Shown piece by piece: positions 14,975 through 22,283 of a stretch of 41,573 nucleotides of DNA. Source of the stretch: a virus. The notes under the pieces were generated by a model, which worked only from the letters and a program-made list of their open reading frames with translations, was not told the origin of the DNA and made no database searches. The stretch lies in the IMG/VR virus record IMGVR_UViG_3300027759_000167, positions 1 to 41,573 of that record; one strand, written 5' to 3'. The position numbers were made by a program, and so were the translations under genes. Position 1 is the first letter of the stretch, and every line of letters begins with the position of its first letter.

Positions 14975-17044
14975 ATGGCTACCTATTACGCCCGCAAATC
15001 TGGTAATATCAACGCCGCCGATGTCTGGGCGACCACGCCCAGTGGCACAGTCGCCGCCGTCACATTTGCTTCCGGCGATGTGCTTGTTGCAAACGCTTGG
15101 CCAATTGCGATCAACGTGGACACCAACCTCGGCAGCTCCGGCCAACTGCGTAATGACACTCTTGGTGGCGCGACAGCAGGCGGGACATTCACGCTTTCCA
15201 GTGGCGTAACATTAACCGCAAACTCGTTGGCTGGATCATCGGCAACAGCCTGCGTTACATTTTCTTCTACATCTCCATCTACTGCATCCATCGTTGGAAA
15301 CTGCACAGGTGGTTCAGCGAGTGGAGCCAGAGGCGTGATTAATTCATCAACCGGGACACTTACAATCACAGGAAATTTATTAGGCGGTAGTGTCTCCGTG
15401 CAAGCGAATGGTGCAGGGAACACCTCAACGGGAACCCTTAACGTCAGTGGAAATGTGACTGGTGGCACATTAGGCGAGGGAGCCAGAAATTCAGTTGGTG
15501 GCACTATTAACATTACAGGAATTGTGACGGGCGGTAGTGGTAATACAGCGTATGGAATTAACAATGTTTCGACAGGAACAATAAATGTTACTGGAACCAT
15601 AATTGGAGGTTCAACGGAAGCTGGAGCCAATAATTCTTCAACTGGGACTATCGTTGTCACTCGCGCAGTAGGCAATGGCTATGGGCCGGGGTCGGTTGGA
15701 CTTGCCGCAGCCGTTGGAGTTGTAAACTCCGCACTTGGAGTCGTGAGCGTCGAAGAGCTTGAGTATGGAACTCTAGGGATGTCGCCAACAAGTGGGGCAG
15801 GAATACGTTTAAAAAAACTCACGAGCAATGTTGCTATTTTCAACTACGCAGACACCGTAGGATCGAAGACTTTAGTGGACGCAACTCAAGGCCAAATGCC
15901 TGCGATAACGGACGTGCGCTTTGGAACAAGCTATGCAAGCGGAGCTTTGACGGGATCGGCATATATACCAGCCGCCGCCAGTGTGGCAAGCGGAGTCCCC
16001 GTCGATGCGACCGTCGGATCGGCAGTCCTAACCGCCGCCGCGATCCGCACCGAGTTAGCCGTGGAGCTGGCCCGCATTGATGCCGCCGTCTCCAGCCGCC
16101 TTGCGCCAAGCGGAACGCTTGCCACGGTTACAACCCTGACCAACGCACCAACCGTGCCCACCGCAGCCGCCATCGCCACACAGGTCCGCACGGAGCTGGC
16201 AACGGAGTTGGCCCGAGTAGACGCCGCCGTGAGCACACGCCTCGCCACTTCCGGCTACACAGCCCCGAGCACAGCGCCAACGGCAGCGGCTAACGCCAGC
16301 GCCGTCCGCACAGAGTTGGCTACGGAGCTGGCCAGAGTGGATGCCGCCGTGTCCTCGCGCCTCTCCTCGGCAAGCTACACGGCCCCGACCGCCGCACCAA
16401 CCGCCGCGCAAAACGCTTCGGCTGTCCGCACCGAACTCACAACCGAGCTAGGTCGCCTCGACGCCACGGTGAGCAGCCGCCTTGCCACTTCCGGCTACAC
16501 AGCCGCGAGCACCGCGCCAACCGCCGCTCAGAATGCCGCAGCCGTCCGAACGGAGCTGGCTACGGAACTGGCTCGGGTGGACGTAGCGACAAGCACACGC
16601 CTCGCCACAGCGGGCTACACAGCCGCACCGACAACAGCACAGATCGCCACCGCAGTCGAGTCCTCGCTCCTCAACGAAGGCGACGGACAGGCAGTCCTCA
16701 ATGCCATCGTGGGAGCAATAGGAAATACTAACGTGAGCGAAGTCGCCCTCGTCGCCGCCGTCCGCGCCGACCTTGAGCGTACCGGAGGCAAGCTCGCCAG
16801 CATCCCGACAGCAGCAGCCAACGCCAGCGCCGTGTGGGGAGCCGTTGCTCGTACTATCACGGGTGGCACGGTCACTACATTGACCAATTCGCCAAACGTA
16901 CCCAGCGCGGCCAGCATAGCTTCGCAAGTGAGAACCGAGTTGACTTCGGAACTCTCAAAAGTCTCTGCGCTCAATACCGACAGGCTGGCCCAGTGCGCCA
17001 CGACGAGCATCGTTGGGTCACTCATCGCTCAATCAAACTCATAG
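14975..17044 (+). CDS. Large repeat-containing tail fibre/spike protein
   Basis: A 689-residue protein. Residues 1-240 look like a parallel beta-helix: short T-I-N-I-TG repeats such as STGTLTITGNLLGG, STGTLNVSGNVTGG and TGTINVTGTIIGG at intervals of about 19 to 30 residues. Residues about 355-560 hold 40-residue tandem repeats with AVRTELATELARVDAAVSSR followed by L and an SGYTAPSTAPTAA linker, likely alternating helices and flexible links. The C-terminus (around 580-689) repeats the SQVRTELTSELSKV theme. It probably acts as a long spike or fibre shaft. It ends in the 19-bp tandem repeat region before the lysis cassette. Confidence 0.8.
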   Translation: MATYYARKSGNINAADVWATTPSGTVAAVTFASGDVLVANAWPIAINVDTNLGSSGQLRNDTLGGATAGGTFTLSSGVTLTANSLAGSSATACVTFSSTSPSTASIVGNCTGGSASGARGVINSSTGTLTITGNLLGGSVSVQANGAGNTSTGTLNVSGNVTGGTLGEGARNSVGGTINITGIVTGGSGNTAYGINNVSTGTINVTGTIIGGSTEAGANNSSTGTIVVTRAVGNGYGPGSVGLAAAVGVVNSALGVVSVEELEYGTLGMSPTSGAGIRLKKLTSNVAIFNYADTVGSKTLVDATQGQMPAITDVRFGTSYASGALTGSAYIPAAASVASGVPVDATVGSAVLTAAAIRTELAVELARIDAAVSSRLAPSGTLATVTTLTNAPTVPTAAAIATQVRTELATELARVDAAVSTRLATSGYTAPSTAPTAAANASAVRTELATELARVDAAVSSRLSSASYTAPTAAPTAAQNASAVRTELTTELGRLDATVSSRLATSGYTAASTAPTAAQNAAAVRTELATELARVDVATSTRLATAGYTAAPTTAQIATAVESSLLNEGDGQAVLNAIVGAIGNTNVSEVALVAAVRADLERTGGKLASIPTAAANASAVWGAVARTITGGTVTTLTNSPNVPSAASIASQVRTELTSELSKVSALNTDRLAQCATTSIVGSLIAQSNS
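16043..16640 (+). repeat. 120-bp in-frame tandem repeats in the fibre gene
   Basis: About 4.5 copies of a 40-codon unit. GTCCGCA/GTCCGAA landmarks fall at 16184, 16304, 16424 and 16544, exactly 120 bp apart. A diverged first copy at about 16043 is separated by a longer linker. Copy-number change would lengthen or shorten the fibre in 40-residue steps. Confidence 0.85.
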
Positions 17045-17078
17045 GTATGATTGATAACCATAGGTATGATTGATAACC
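17041..17078 (+). repeat. 19-bp tandem duplication at the lysis-cassette start
   Basis: ATAGGTATGATTGATAACC occurs twice without a gap (17041-17059, 17060-17078). The first copy holds the stop of the fibre gene and an ATG whose frame ends after 8 codons. The second holds the real ATG (17066) of the next gene. The duplication has therefore copied a translation start. Confidence 0.85.
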
Positions 17079-17332
17079 TAAACAAAACTCTCGATGTTGG
17101 TCTAAAAATGGCAACCCCCGTTGGGGTAGTGGTCATGCTTTTCATGCAGTCGCAATTTGTAACGCGTGGTGAGTTTGCAAACTCCAGTGAACGCGTTGAT
17201 GCCCGCTTGAGCAAAATCGAAACCGTTCTCGTTCGCATGGAAGCTGGAGCCGAAGCCGATAAACGACATGACGCTTTGTTGGCTGACCACGAAACGCGCA
17301 TACGCAATATGGAAAGAGTAACCGCGAAATGA
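17066..17332 (+). CDS. Membrane-anchored coiled-coil protein, possible i-spanin
   Basis: An 88-residue protein. Residues about 13-28 (MATPVGVVVMLFMQ region) form one N-terminal membrane segment, followed by a charged helix RGEFANSSERVDARLSKIET and a second heptad-like helix to the end. One N-terminal anchor plus a periplasmic coiled coil is the layout of inner-membrane spanins. A lipoprotein gene overlaps its stop by 4 nt, which supports a two-component spanin. The sequence itself is not diagnostic. I chose the ATG at 17066; a TTG at 17051 is also in frame but lies inside the tandem repeat. Confidence 0.6.
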   Translation: MIDNLNKTLDVGLKMATPVGVVVMLFMQSQFVTRGEFANSSERVDARLSKIETVLVRMEAGAEADKRHDALLADHETRIRNMERVTAK

Positions 17333-17523
17333 AATTACTACTACTCTCTATTTTATTAGTAACAGGGTGCGTCTCGGTACCTATTCCTCCCGCAGGAGAT
17401 CATGTTGGCGAGCTGGGCTATGTCAAAATTTCTCTCAAATTTCAGTATCTCCCCACAGAACCCCCCAAACTCGATTGGTTTAACCCAATAGTACCGCAAC
17501 CTAAATTGTATAAGGACAAATAA
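17329..17523 (+). CDS. Small lipoprotein, possible o-spanin
   Basis: A 64-residue protein with a signal peptide and lipobox, LLLSILLVTGC, giving lipidated Cys14. The mature part of 51 residues is short and proline-rich (VPIPPAG, PTEPPKL, PQPKLYKDK), as expected of an outer-membrane spanin lipoprotein. It overlaps the membrane coiled-coil gene (ATGA) and is followed directly by the holin. The lipoprotein nature is clear from the sequence; the spanin role is inferred from context. Confidence 0.6.
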   Translation: MKLLLLSILLVTGCVSVPIPPAGDHVGELGYVKISLKFQYLPTEPPKLDWFNPIVPQPKLYKDK

Positions 17524-17524
17524 T

Positions 17525-17701
17525 ATGATCGCATTAAACTACATACTCGCCCGCCTATCTGAATCCTCGACTTGGAGAGGTCTGGCTTTTGTGCTATCCG
17601 CCGCTGGAATCACTCTTGTTCCTGAGCAGGCCAATGCCATTGCTGCTGCCGGAATGGCCGTTGCAGGAGCCATCAACGTGTTTCGCCAAGAACGCAAATG
17701 A
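17525..17701 (+). CDS. Holin
   Basis: A 58-residue protein, MIALNYILARLSESSTWRGL, with hydrophobic segments AFVLSAAGITLV and AIAAAGMAVAGAINVF and a basic tail FRQERK. The 'STWRGL...SAAG...PEQANAIAAAGMAVAG' pattern is that of small phage holins with two membrane segments. It would permeabilise the inner membrane at lysis. It starts 1 nt after the lipoprotein stop and overlaps the next micro-ORF by 4 nt. Confidence 0.8.
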   Translation: MIALNYILARLSESSTWRGLAFVLSAAGITLVPEQANAIAAAGMAVAGAINVFRQERK

Positions 17702-17781
17702 TCTCCCCCGCCAAGATCGCGCTAATGATGATCGGGGCCTCTTTTATTTTTTTGGGCATCGGATTCTTTTTATTACTATGA
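17698..17781 (+). CDS. 27-residue membrane micro-protein between holin and endolysin
   Basis: MISPAKIALMMIGASFIFLG then a short hydrophobic tail: a single membrane segment with one basic residue at the N-terminus. It overlaps the holin stop by 4 nt (ATGA) and the endolysin start by 4 nt (ATGA). Such double coupling is hard to explain unless it is translated. It could be a holin partner, an antiholin or a pinholin-like peptide; there is no homology to prove this. Confidence 0.5.
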   Translation: MISPAKIALMMIGASFIFLGIGFFLLL

Positions 17782-18290
17782 TTCATAAACTTACCGCTAT
17801 CGCTCAAGCCGAGATCGGCGTCCTCGAAATCGGGGGTAATAACCGTGGCTCTAGGATCGTTGAATACCAACGCGCAACATCATTAGAGCCTGATAATTGG
17901 CCTTGGTGCGCTGCGTTTGTGGATTTTTGCATCCAGCAGTGGATCAAAGACCCCGAAGCTGCAAATTGGCTTAAACTTCAAGTGCGTACTCCCGAGGAGT
18001 GGCGACCCAAAACCGCGCTGGCGTATGGTCTAACCACTTGGGCTAAAGCAAGGCCCGCGACGACAACGATTCTCACGGAGGCGGACACGGCAAGACTCGG
18101 AGATATTGTGACTTTTGATTTCAGCCACACGGGTATCGTTCTTGAAGATGACGGCAAGTATATCGTTACCGTTGAAGGCAACACAAATGGGAAAGGCGAC
18201 AGAGATAGCGAGAGCGGAGACGGCGTGTGGAGAAAAATCCGCCGCAAAACCCTGGCAAAAAACTTTATCCGCATCCACCCTAGGGCCTAA
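17778..18290 (+). CDS. Endolysin, CHAP-type peptidoglycan hydrolase
   Basis: A 170-residue protein. WPWCAAFVDFC (around 42-52) carries the nucleophilic cysteine, FSHTGIV (around 115-121) the histidine, and VEGNTN (around 133-138) the third polar residue of a CHAP amidase/endopeptidase. The N-terminus, IAQAEIGVLEIGGNNRGSRI, is typical of this phage lysin group. It has no signal peptide, so release depends on the holin just upstream. Start: ATG at 17778, coupled to the micro-ORF. A longer in-frame reading from 17589 would overlap the holin and adds nothing recognisable. The gene ends in CCCTAGGG. Confidence 0.85.
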   Translation: MIHKLTAIAQAEIGVLEIGGNNRGSRIVEYQRATSLEPDNWPWCAAFVDFCIQQWIKDPEAANWLKLQVRTPEEWRPKTALAYGLTTWAKARPATTTILTEADTARLGDIVTFDFSHTGIVLEDDGKYIVTVEGNTNGKGDRDSESGDGVWRKIRRKTLAKNFIRIHPRA

Positions 18291-18568
18291 TGCCGCCTAA
18301 AGTATCCAACGCATACCGAGGGAAAGTTTTATCTTTTATTAAGAGATACAAGTTAAAAATGGGTTGCGCTCGCTGCAAAGAAAATGGGACCGCCGAAGCT
18401 TTAGATTTCCATCATATAAACCCCGAAACTAAAGTAAACCCCATAAATGTGTTAGTGAGAACATCAGGGCTTCTAGCTGTCTTGGAGGAGGTCGAAAAGT
18501 GCATTGTCCTCTGCGCGAACTGCCATAGAAAAGAACATAATAGAAAAACCCGTGTTAAAAAGCACTAA
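18290..18568 (+). CDS. HNH endonuclease
   Basis: A 92-residue protein. CARCKE (around 26-31) and CIVLCANCHRKEH (around 72-84) supply four zinc-binding cysteines, while LDFHHINPETK (around 40-50) is the HNH catalytic core. Phage HNH proteins often assist terminase or act as homing nucleases. Here the gene follows the endolysin (TAATG overlap) and is far from TerL, so a packaging role is less obvious. It is basic and compact and shows no intron or split gene nearby. Confidence 0.85.
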   Translation: MPPKVSNAYRGKVLSFIKRYKLKMGCARCKENGTAEALDFHHINPETKVNPINVLVRTSGLLAVLEEVEKCIVLCANCHRKEHNRKTRVKKH

Positions 18569-18833
18569 GATACGAATCCGAGGCAAATGGTGGCGGCTTG
18601 AGCTCAAACAACTTGCTCCGGTTAAGCGCGAGGGGTCTTGGGTTCCCCTCTACGGTCTATGTAATTATGAAACTCGGGTGGTTACTTTGAACCCTCAGTT
18701 TGATATGGGCGCAACCCTTCTACATGAAATCACCCATGCCTGCCAACCAGACCTAGATGAGGTCACGGTAGAGGAAATCGAAGATGCCCACATAAATGCT
18801 AAAAAAGCCCTCGAAAAACTAATTGCGAAATGA
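18552..18833 (+). CDS. SprT-like zinc metallopeptidase
   Basis: A 93-residue protein with IRIRGKWWRLELKQL at the N-terminus, GLCNYETRVVTLNPQ in the middle and the zinc motif HEITHA (HExxH), then a helical C-terminus EDAHINAKKALEKLI. This is the minimal SprT/WSS1-type fold seen in many phages. The substrate is unknown; head maturation or host-protein cleavage are both possible. There is no ATG, so I propose GTG at 18552, which overlaps the HNH gene by 17 nt. An upstream TTG at 18504 would overlap more. Confidence 0.75.
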   Translation: MLKSTKIRIRGKWWRLELKQLAPVKREGSWVPLYGLCNYETRVVTLNPQFDMGATLLHEITHACQPDLDEVTVEEIEDAHINAKKALEKLIAK

Positions 18834-18834
18834 A

Positions 18835-18850
18835 TAATAACCCTGTAACC
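18835..18850 (+). promoter_or_regulatory. TAATAACC-type box (TAATAACCCTGTAACC)
   Basis: It starts just after the metallopeptidase stop and ends 8 nt before the ATG at 18859. The same 16-mer occurs at 38900-38915 inside another gene. Confidence 0.6.
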
Positions 18851-18858
18851 TCACGACG

Positions 18859-19518
18859 ATGCTTTTAATCTTTCCCTTTAACCAAAACCATAAACCCCTT
18901 TACGAGCATATCGTCGCTCTTGGCGGGGGCGGGGGGCACGATTTGTTGCTTGTGGGGAGTAAATCCCAGGCGCGTGCTATGGAGGATGCTGTCGATGAGT
19001 TCACAAAAGTCTTTGCCCATGTGGATGTTTTCGCAGTGGACGGAGAGCCTAGCAGAAACAGGCTTTTTTCCGAGACTGTGAAATGGCTTGATCTTGTGGC
19101 AAACGAGGCTCCTTTTTATTGGTTCGAGGATAGTGTGCCAGTAAAAGCTTCTTGGCTTGACGATATTTATACGGAGTACCAAATCAAACGGACTCCTTAC
19201 CTCGGGGCTGTGGAGCCTTCTATCGAAGTTGACCCAGCTACGGAAGAGAAGTTTGAGGAAAATCCTCGCTTGATAGCTTCTAGCGTCTACCCCGCAGACT
19301 TATACGAACGATCTATTCTTATTCGGCAGCTCTGCTTCCCTAATGCCCCACTTTGGAATGTTCAAATGCGGTTTGAGATTCGCCGCGAAGCAACTGTATC
19401 GGCACACATACAGATGGTGGGTGAGCCGATCGTTGCGGCGACTAGCGTCATAACTGGAACTAATGACCCCACAATTTTAGAACCTCGAAAGAAGGAAAAA
19501 GACCATGCACGAAAGTAG
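18859..19518 (+). CDS. Glycosyltransferase-like protein (GT-A-type pattern)
   Basis: A 219-residue protein. An N-terminal LLIFPFNQNHKPLYEHIVAL strand-helix, GHDLLLVGSKSQA, and then FYWFEDSVPVKASWLDDI (around 87-104) resemble phage proteins related to GT-A glycosyltransferases. In those, a W/F-E-x-D stretch holds the nucleotide-sugar metal site. PYLGAVEP and IASSVYPADLYER follow as in that family. It could modify virion or host glycans, but the key DxD is not clean, so the activity is uncertain. It has its own box upstream and overlaps the portal gene by 14 nt. Confidence 0.55.
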   Translation: MLLIFPFNQNHKPLYEHIVALGGGGGHDLLLVGSKSQARAMEDAVDEFTKVFAHVDVFAVDGEPSRNRLFSETVKWLDLVANEAPFYWFEDSVPVKASWLDDIYTEYQIKRTPYLGAVEPSIEVDPATEEKFEENPRLIASSVYPADLYERSILIRQLCFPNAPLWNVQMRFEIRREATVSAHIQMVGEPIVAATSVITGTNDPTILEPRKKEKDHARK

Positions 19519-21829
19519 CTCTCTTGAAATAAAGGGGTTAGACCCTATAACGGGCGCAGCCCCTAAGTGCCGCGTCGATAATGTGGACGCGGGCAGGGCG
19601 ATTTACATTGCAACAAAAAAAGCCGATGAGGGTAGCAGTCGCAATCGCGCCTTGATCGACAGTATGTTCAATGGCGCTCCTCCGTTCAATGCCAACGATC
19701 TGATTGAGATGGGGCAGGGCGACCGAACGAACCTTGATTTCGGCGATGCAGCAGCTCTGAAGGAGCAGGCTCTTGCGGGGTACTACGATTTAACAAGTTC
19801 TGTGGACAAGCTGGCGCGTGTGCAGACAAGCTACGGAGCCCCTGAGCAACAAGCCGAGTGGAATGAAATCATCTCTGAGGAGTTCCATCGCACGCTAAGG
19901 GAGTGGAAGGAGTTTGAGTTTAACCATCAGCGGCTCTGTGACTACTTTGTGAGCCACGGCGTCGGGGTAACCTTCTTCGAGGATGAGGTTGACTGGCGCT
20001 GGCGCGTTGCTGGACTCTCGGAGTTCCGCATCCCTAGGGCGACTAGAGCCAGCGAGCATGAGATCGAAGTTGCGATGGCTGACCGCGAATACCGCGCCGA
20101 CGAGCTTTACGCTTTTATCAAAGACGCCGAGATCGCTGCGGAACTCGGGTGGGACGTTAAAACCACGCGATCGGCTATCCAGCGCGCCTGCCAAGAAGAC
20201 CAATCCATGAGTCTTGGAGATTGGGAAAAGCTGGAGGTGGAGCTGAAAAACAACGATATTCTGTATGGTCACGCCAAGAGCAAAGTGGTGAAGGTCGTCC
20301 ACATGTGGGTGCGAGAATTTTCAGGTAAAGTCTCGCACTTAATGTTCCTTCAAGACCCTTTGAATAGTTTAGCGAAAGACGAGAAATTCCTATTCAAGCG
20401 GGAAAATCGTTTCGAGTCTCCAACGAATTGCTTTGTGACTTTCTGCTACGGAGTGGGAAATGGAACTTACCACGGCATACGCGGACTCGGGTTTAAAATC
20501 TACCCACACATTCAAGTGTTGAACCGCTTGCGGTGTGGAATGGTGGATGGGGCTCTCTTGTCTTCTTCCCTCATTGTTCAGCCTAGCGACAGTTCCTCTA
20601 GGGCGATTGACGATCTGACTTTGACTTACTACGGGCCTTACGCGCTCTTTCCACCGGGTCTAAAGATTGTTGAAAAAGCAGTGCCGAATTTGCAACAAAA
20701 CATCATCCCTGTCATATCCGACATGGCGATGCAGATGCAGAATAACGCAGGGGCTTACCAGACTCGCGCTGCCGCCCCTGATGGACAGTCGCGAACTGCC
20801 TATGAAGTACGAAGCCAGTTGCAAAAAGAGGCAACCCTGTCTTCTGCCTCGATCAACCTTTTCTACCATCCGTGGAAACGCCTGTTGGCTGAAGTGTATC
20901 ATAGATTATGCCGCGCCGACTATAGCGCCCTAGAGCCTGGCGGTCGTGAGGCGATTGACTTCCGCAAACGCTGCATTAAACGCGGCGTCCCGCTGGAGGC
21001 TATTATCAAAGTCAAACAAGTCGATCCTGTCCGCGCTATTGGCTACGGAAGCCCTCAGATGCGAACTGCGGCGATAGACGAAACAATGAGCATATTTGGC
21101 TCGCTCGATGAACAAGGTCGCATCAATCTTTTGCGCGATCGCATTGCCTGTCGTTTTGGTCAGGAAGTCGTGGATCGCTACCTGCCGCCCCCCAATACAA
21201 ATCTACGTCCGCCGCTCGATTACAAAATTGCGGTTTTGGAAAATGCAACCATGTCGAGCGGAAGCCCGATTCCTGTCAGCCCAGGCGAAAATCATTTTAT
21301 TCACGCGGGCACTCATTTGCAAGCCCTCGATCAACTCGATCAAGCCATTGCGTCAGGTCAGGCGAACCCGCAAAACGCGCTTATGGCGATGCAGAACTTC
21401 TTGCCACATACTCAAGAGCACGTTGCCGCTCTAGGGCAGGACTTGGTACGCAAAGACCAAGTTGCGCTGATGACTCAGCGCCTCCAACAACTCGGGGCAA
21501 GCTCCAAGCGGTTGCAGGACGAACTGCAAGCTCAGGCTGAGAATGAGCAGAAAGGCGCAGAAGCCGAAGCACAGAGGCAGCAGACCGCTATGGAAGCTGA
21601 TTACCGAGCGATGCAGGAGAAGATCGCCAAGATGGAGCAACTCAGCCCTGAAGCCCAGCAAAAGCTTCTTGAGAAGCGAGCCGATATGCAGATGAAGCTT
21701 GAGAAGCACCAAATTGATATGCAGATGAAAGCCGCCGCGACCCAGCAAAAAATGATTCTTGATGACGCGGTAGCTGCATCGAAAGTTAGATCAACTTCTT
21801 CAGTTGCAAAAGTCCCGCCGCAGGTGTAA
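19505..21829 (+). CDS. Portal protein (head-tail connector)
   Basis: A 774-residue podovirus-type portal. The N-terminal ATKKADEGSSRNRALIDSMF then NGAPPFNANDLIEMGQGDRT (around 37-76) is typical of this portal group. The middle holds the clip/stem region. The end (around 650-750) is a long Gln/Ala/Glu-rich coiled coil that may line the channel or bind internal core proteins. It would form the dodecamer at the capsid vertex where the terminase docks. An AAGGA lies about 10 nt before the ATG. It overlaps the preceding gene by 14 nt and its stop codon is part of a TAATAACC box. Confidence 0.88.
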   Translation: MHESSSLEIKGLDPITGAAPKCRVDNVDAGRAIYIATKKADEGSSRNRALIDSMFNGAPPFNANDLIEMGQGDRTNLDFGDAAALKEQALAGYYDLTSSVDKLARVQTSYGAPEQQAEWNEIISEEFHRTLREWKEFEFNHQRLCDYFVSHGVGVTFFEDEVDWRWRVAGLSEFRIPRATRASEHEIEVAMADREYRADELYAFIKDAEIAAELGWDVKTTRSAIQRACQEDQSMSLGDWEKLEVELKNNDILYGHAKSKVVKVVHMWVREFSGKVSHLMFLQDPLNSLAKDEKFLFKRENRFESPTNCFVTFCYGVGNGTYHGIRGLGFKIYPHIQVLNRLRCGMVDGALLSSSLIVQPSDSSSRAIDDLTLTYYGPYALFPPGLKIVEKAVPNLQQNIIPVISDMAMQMQNNAGAYQTRAAAPDGQSRTAYEVRSQLQKEATLSSASINLFYHPWKRLLAEVYHRLCRADYSALEPGGREAIDFRKRCIKRGVPLEAIIKVKQVDPVRAIGYGSPQMRTAAIDETMSIFGSLDEQGRINLLRDRIACRFGQEVVDRYLPPPNTNLRPPLDYKIAVLENATMSSGSPIPVSPGENHFIHAGTHLQALDQLDQAIASGQANPQNALMAMQNFLPHTQEHVAALGQDLVRKDQVALMTQRLQQLGASSKRLQDELQAQAENEQKGAEAEAQRQQTAMEADYRAMQEKIAKMEQLSPEAQQKLLEKRADMQMKLEKHQIDMQMKAAATQQKMILDDAVAASKVRSTSSVAKVPPQV

Positions 21830-21842
21830 TAACCATCTAACC
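21827..21842 (+). promoter_or_regulatory. TAATAACC-type box (TAATAACCATCTAACC)
   Basis: It overlaps the portal stop and ends 3 nt before the ATG at 21846. TTGCAA lies 17 nt upstream (21804-21809), so a sigma70-like reading is possible here, but the other copies lack a matching -35. Confidence 0.6.
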
Positions 21843-21845
21843 TCT

Positions 21846-22064
21846 ATGAGAGACTACAAACGCGAATACGAAACGTATCATGCCAACCCCGAACAGAAGA
21901 AGCGACGAGCGGGTCGCAATGCAGCTCGCCGCAAATTGACTGCGGAGGGGAGAGTAAAAAAAGGCGACGGGATGGATGTAGATCACCGCAACCATAATAC
22001 GCTCGATAATAGCCCCGCCAATTTACGCGTACTGAGAGCTAAAGTAAATCGATCCCTGCAATGA
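21846..22064 (+). CDS. Small HNH-like phage protein
   Basis: A 72-residue very basic protein. EYETYHANPEQKKRRAGRNA then ARRKL leads into GDGMDVDHRNHNTLDNSPAN then LRVL. The DVDHxNxxxLDNxxxNLR pattern is the short HNH-like family found next to phage portal genes. It may be a nuclease or a DNA-binding accessory of packaging. I took the ATG at 21846, just after the box. It overlaps the next gene by 4 nt (ATGA). Confidence 0.75.
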   Translation: MRDYKREYETYHANPEQKKRRAGRNAARRKLTAEGRVKKGDGMDVDHRNHNTLDNSPANLRVLRAKVNRSLQ

Positions 22065-22282
22065 TGCTAAAAAACATTCTGACTGACGCTGCCAGATGGG
22101 CTAAGTCGGGTTTCGCAATAGCGAAGGCGGAGACAATTAAGGAACGGCTTGAAAAATGTAGTGGCTGTGAATTTTGGGATAAGAAGTCTTACGGAGGCTC
22201 TGGGAAGTGCCTTGTATGCGGGTGCAGCACTAAAGCCAAACTCGCGTTAGCAACATCCAAATGCCCTAAACAAAAGTGGTAA
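22061..22282 (+). CDS. Small zinc-binding phage protein (DUF6171-like)
   Basis: A 73-residue protein. Cysteines in CSGCEFW and GKCLVCGCSTKAKL with a final TSKCPKQKW form the pattern of a small rubredoxin-like zinc protein common in phage head clusters. An N-terminal helix, AARWAKSGFAIAKAETIKER, precedes it. The role is unknown. It is coupled to the HNH-like gene upstream. Confidence 0.75.
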   Translation: MMLKNILTDAARWAKSGFAIAKAETIKERLEKCSGCEFWDKKSYGGSGKCLVCGCSTKAKLALATSKCPKQKW

Positions 22283-22283
22283 A

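Noticed and set aside
16043-16640. A CRISPR-like repeat array
   Set aside because: The repeats are 120-bp adjacent protein-coding units with no spacers between short palindromic repeats.
14986-16927. Minus-strand frames opposite the large repeat fibre
   Set aside because: Low-complexity mirror frames of the repeat fibre.
9824-17044. A diversity-generating retroelement acting on the fibre genes
   Set aside because: No reverse transcriptase, no template/variable repeat pair and no C-type-lectin target was seen in the window.
17589-17777. A longer endolysin starting at 17589
   Set aside because: The extension runs through the holin and the micro-gene in another frame and adds no recognisable sequence; the ATG at 17778 is coupled to the upstream stop.
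17838-17853. TAATAACC inside the endolysin gene
   Set aside because: The octamer is followed by GTGG-CTCT, without the second AACC/CACC half, and no gene starts nearby.
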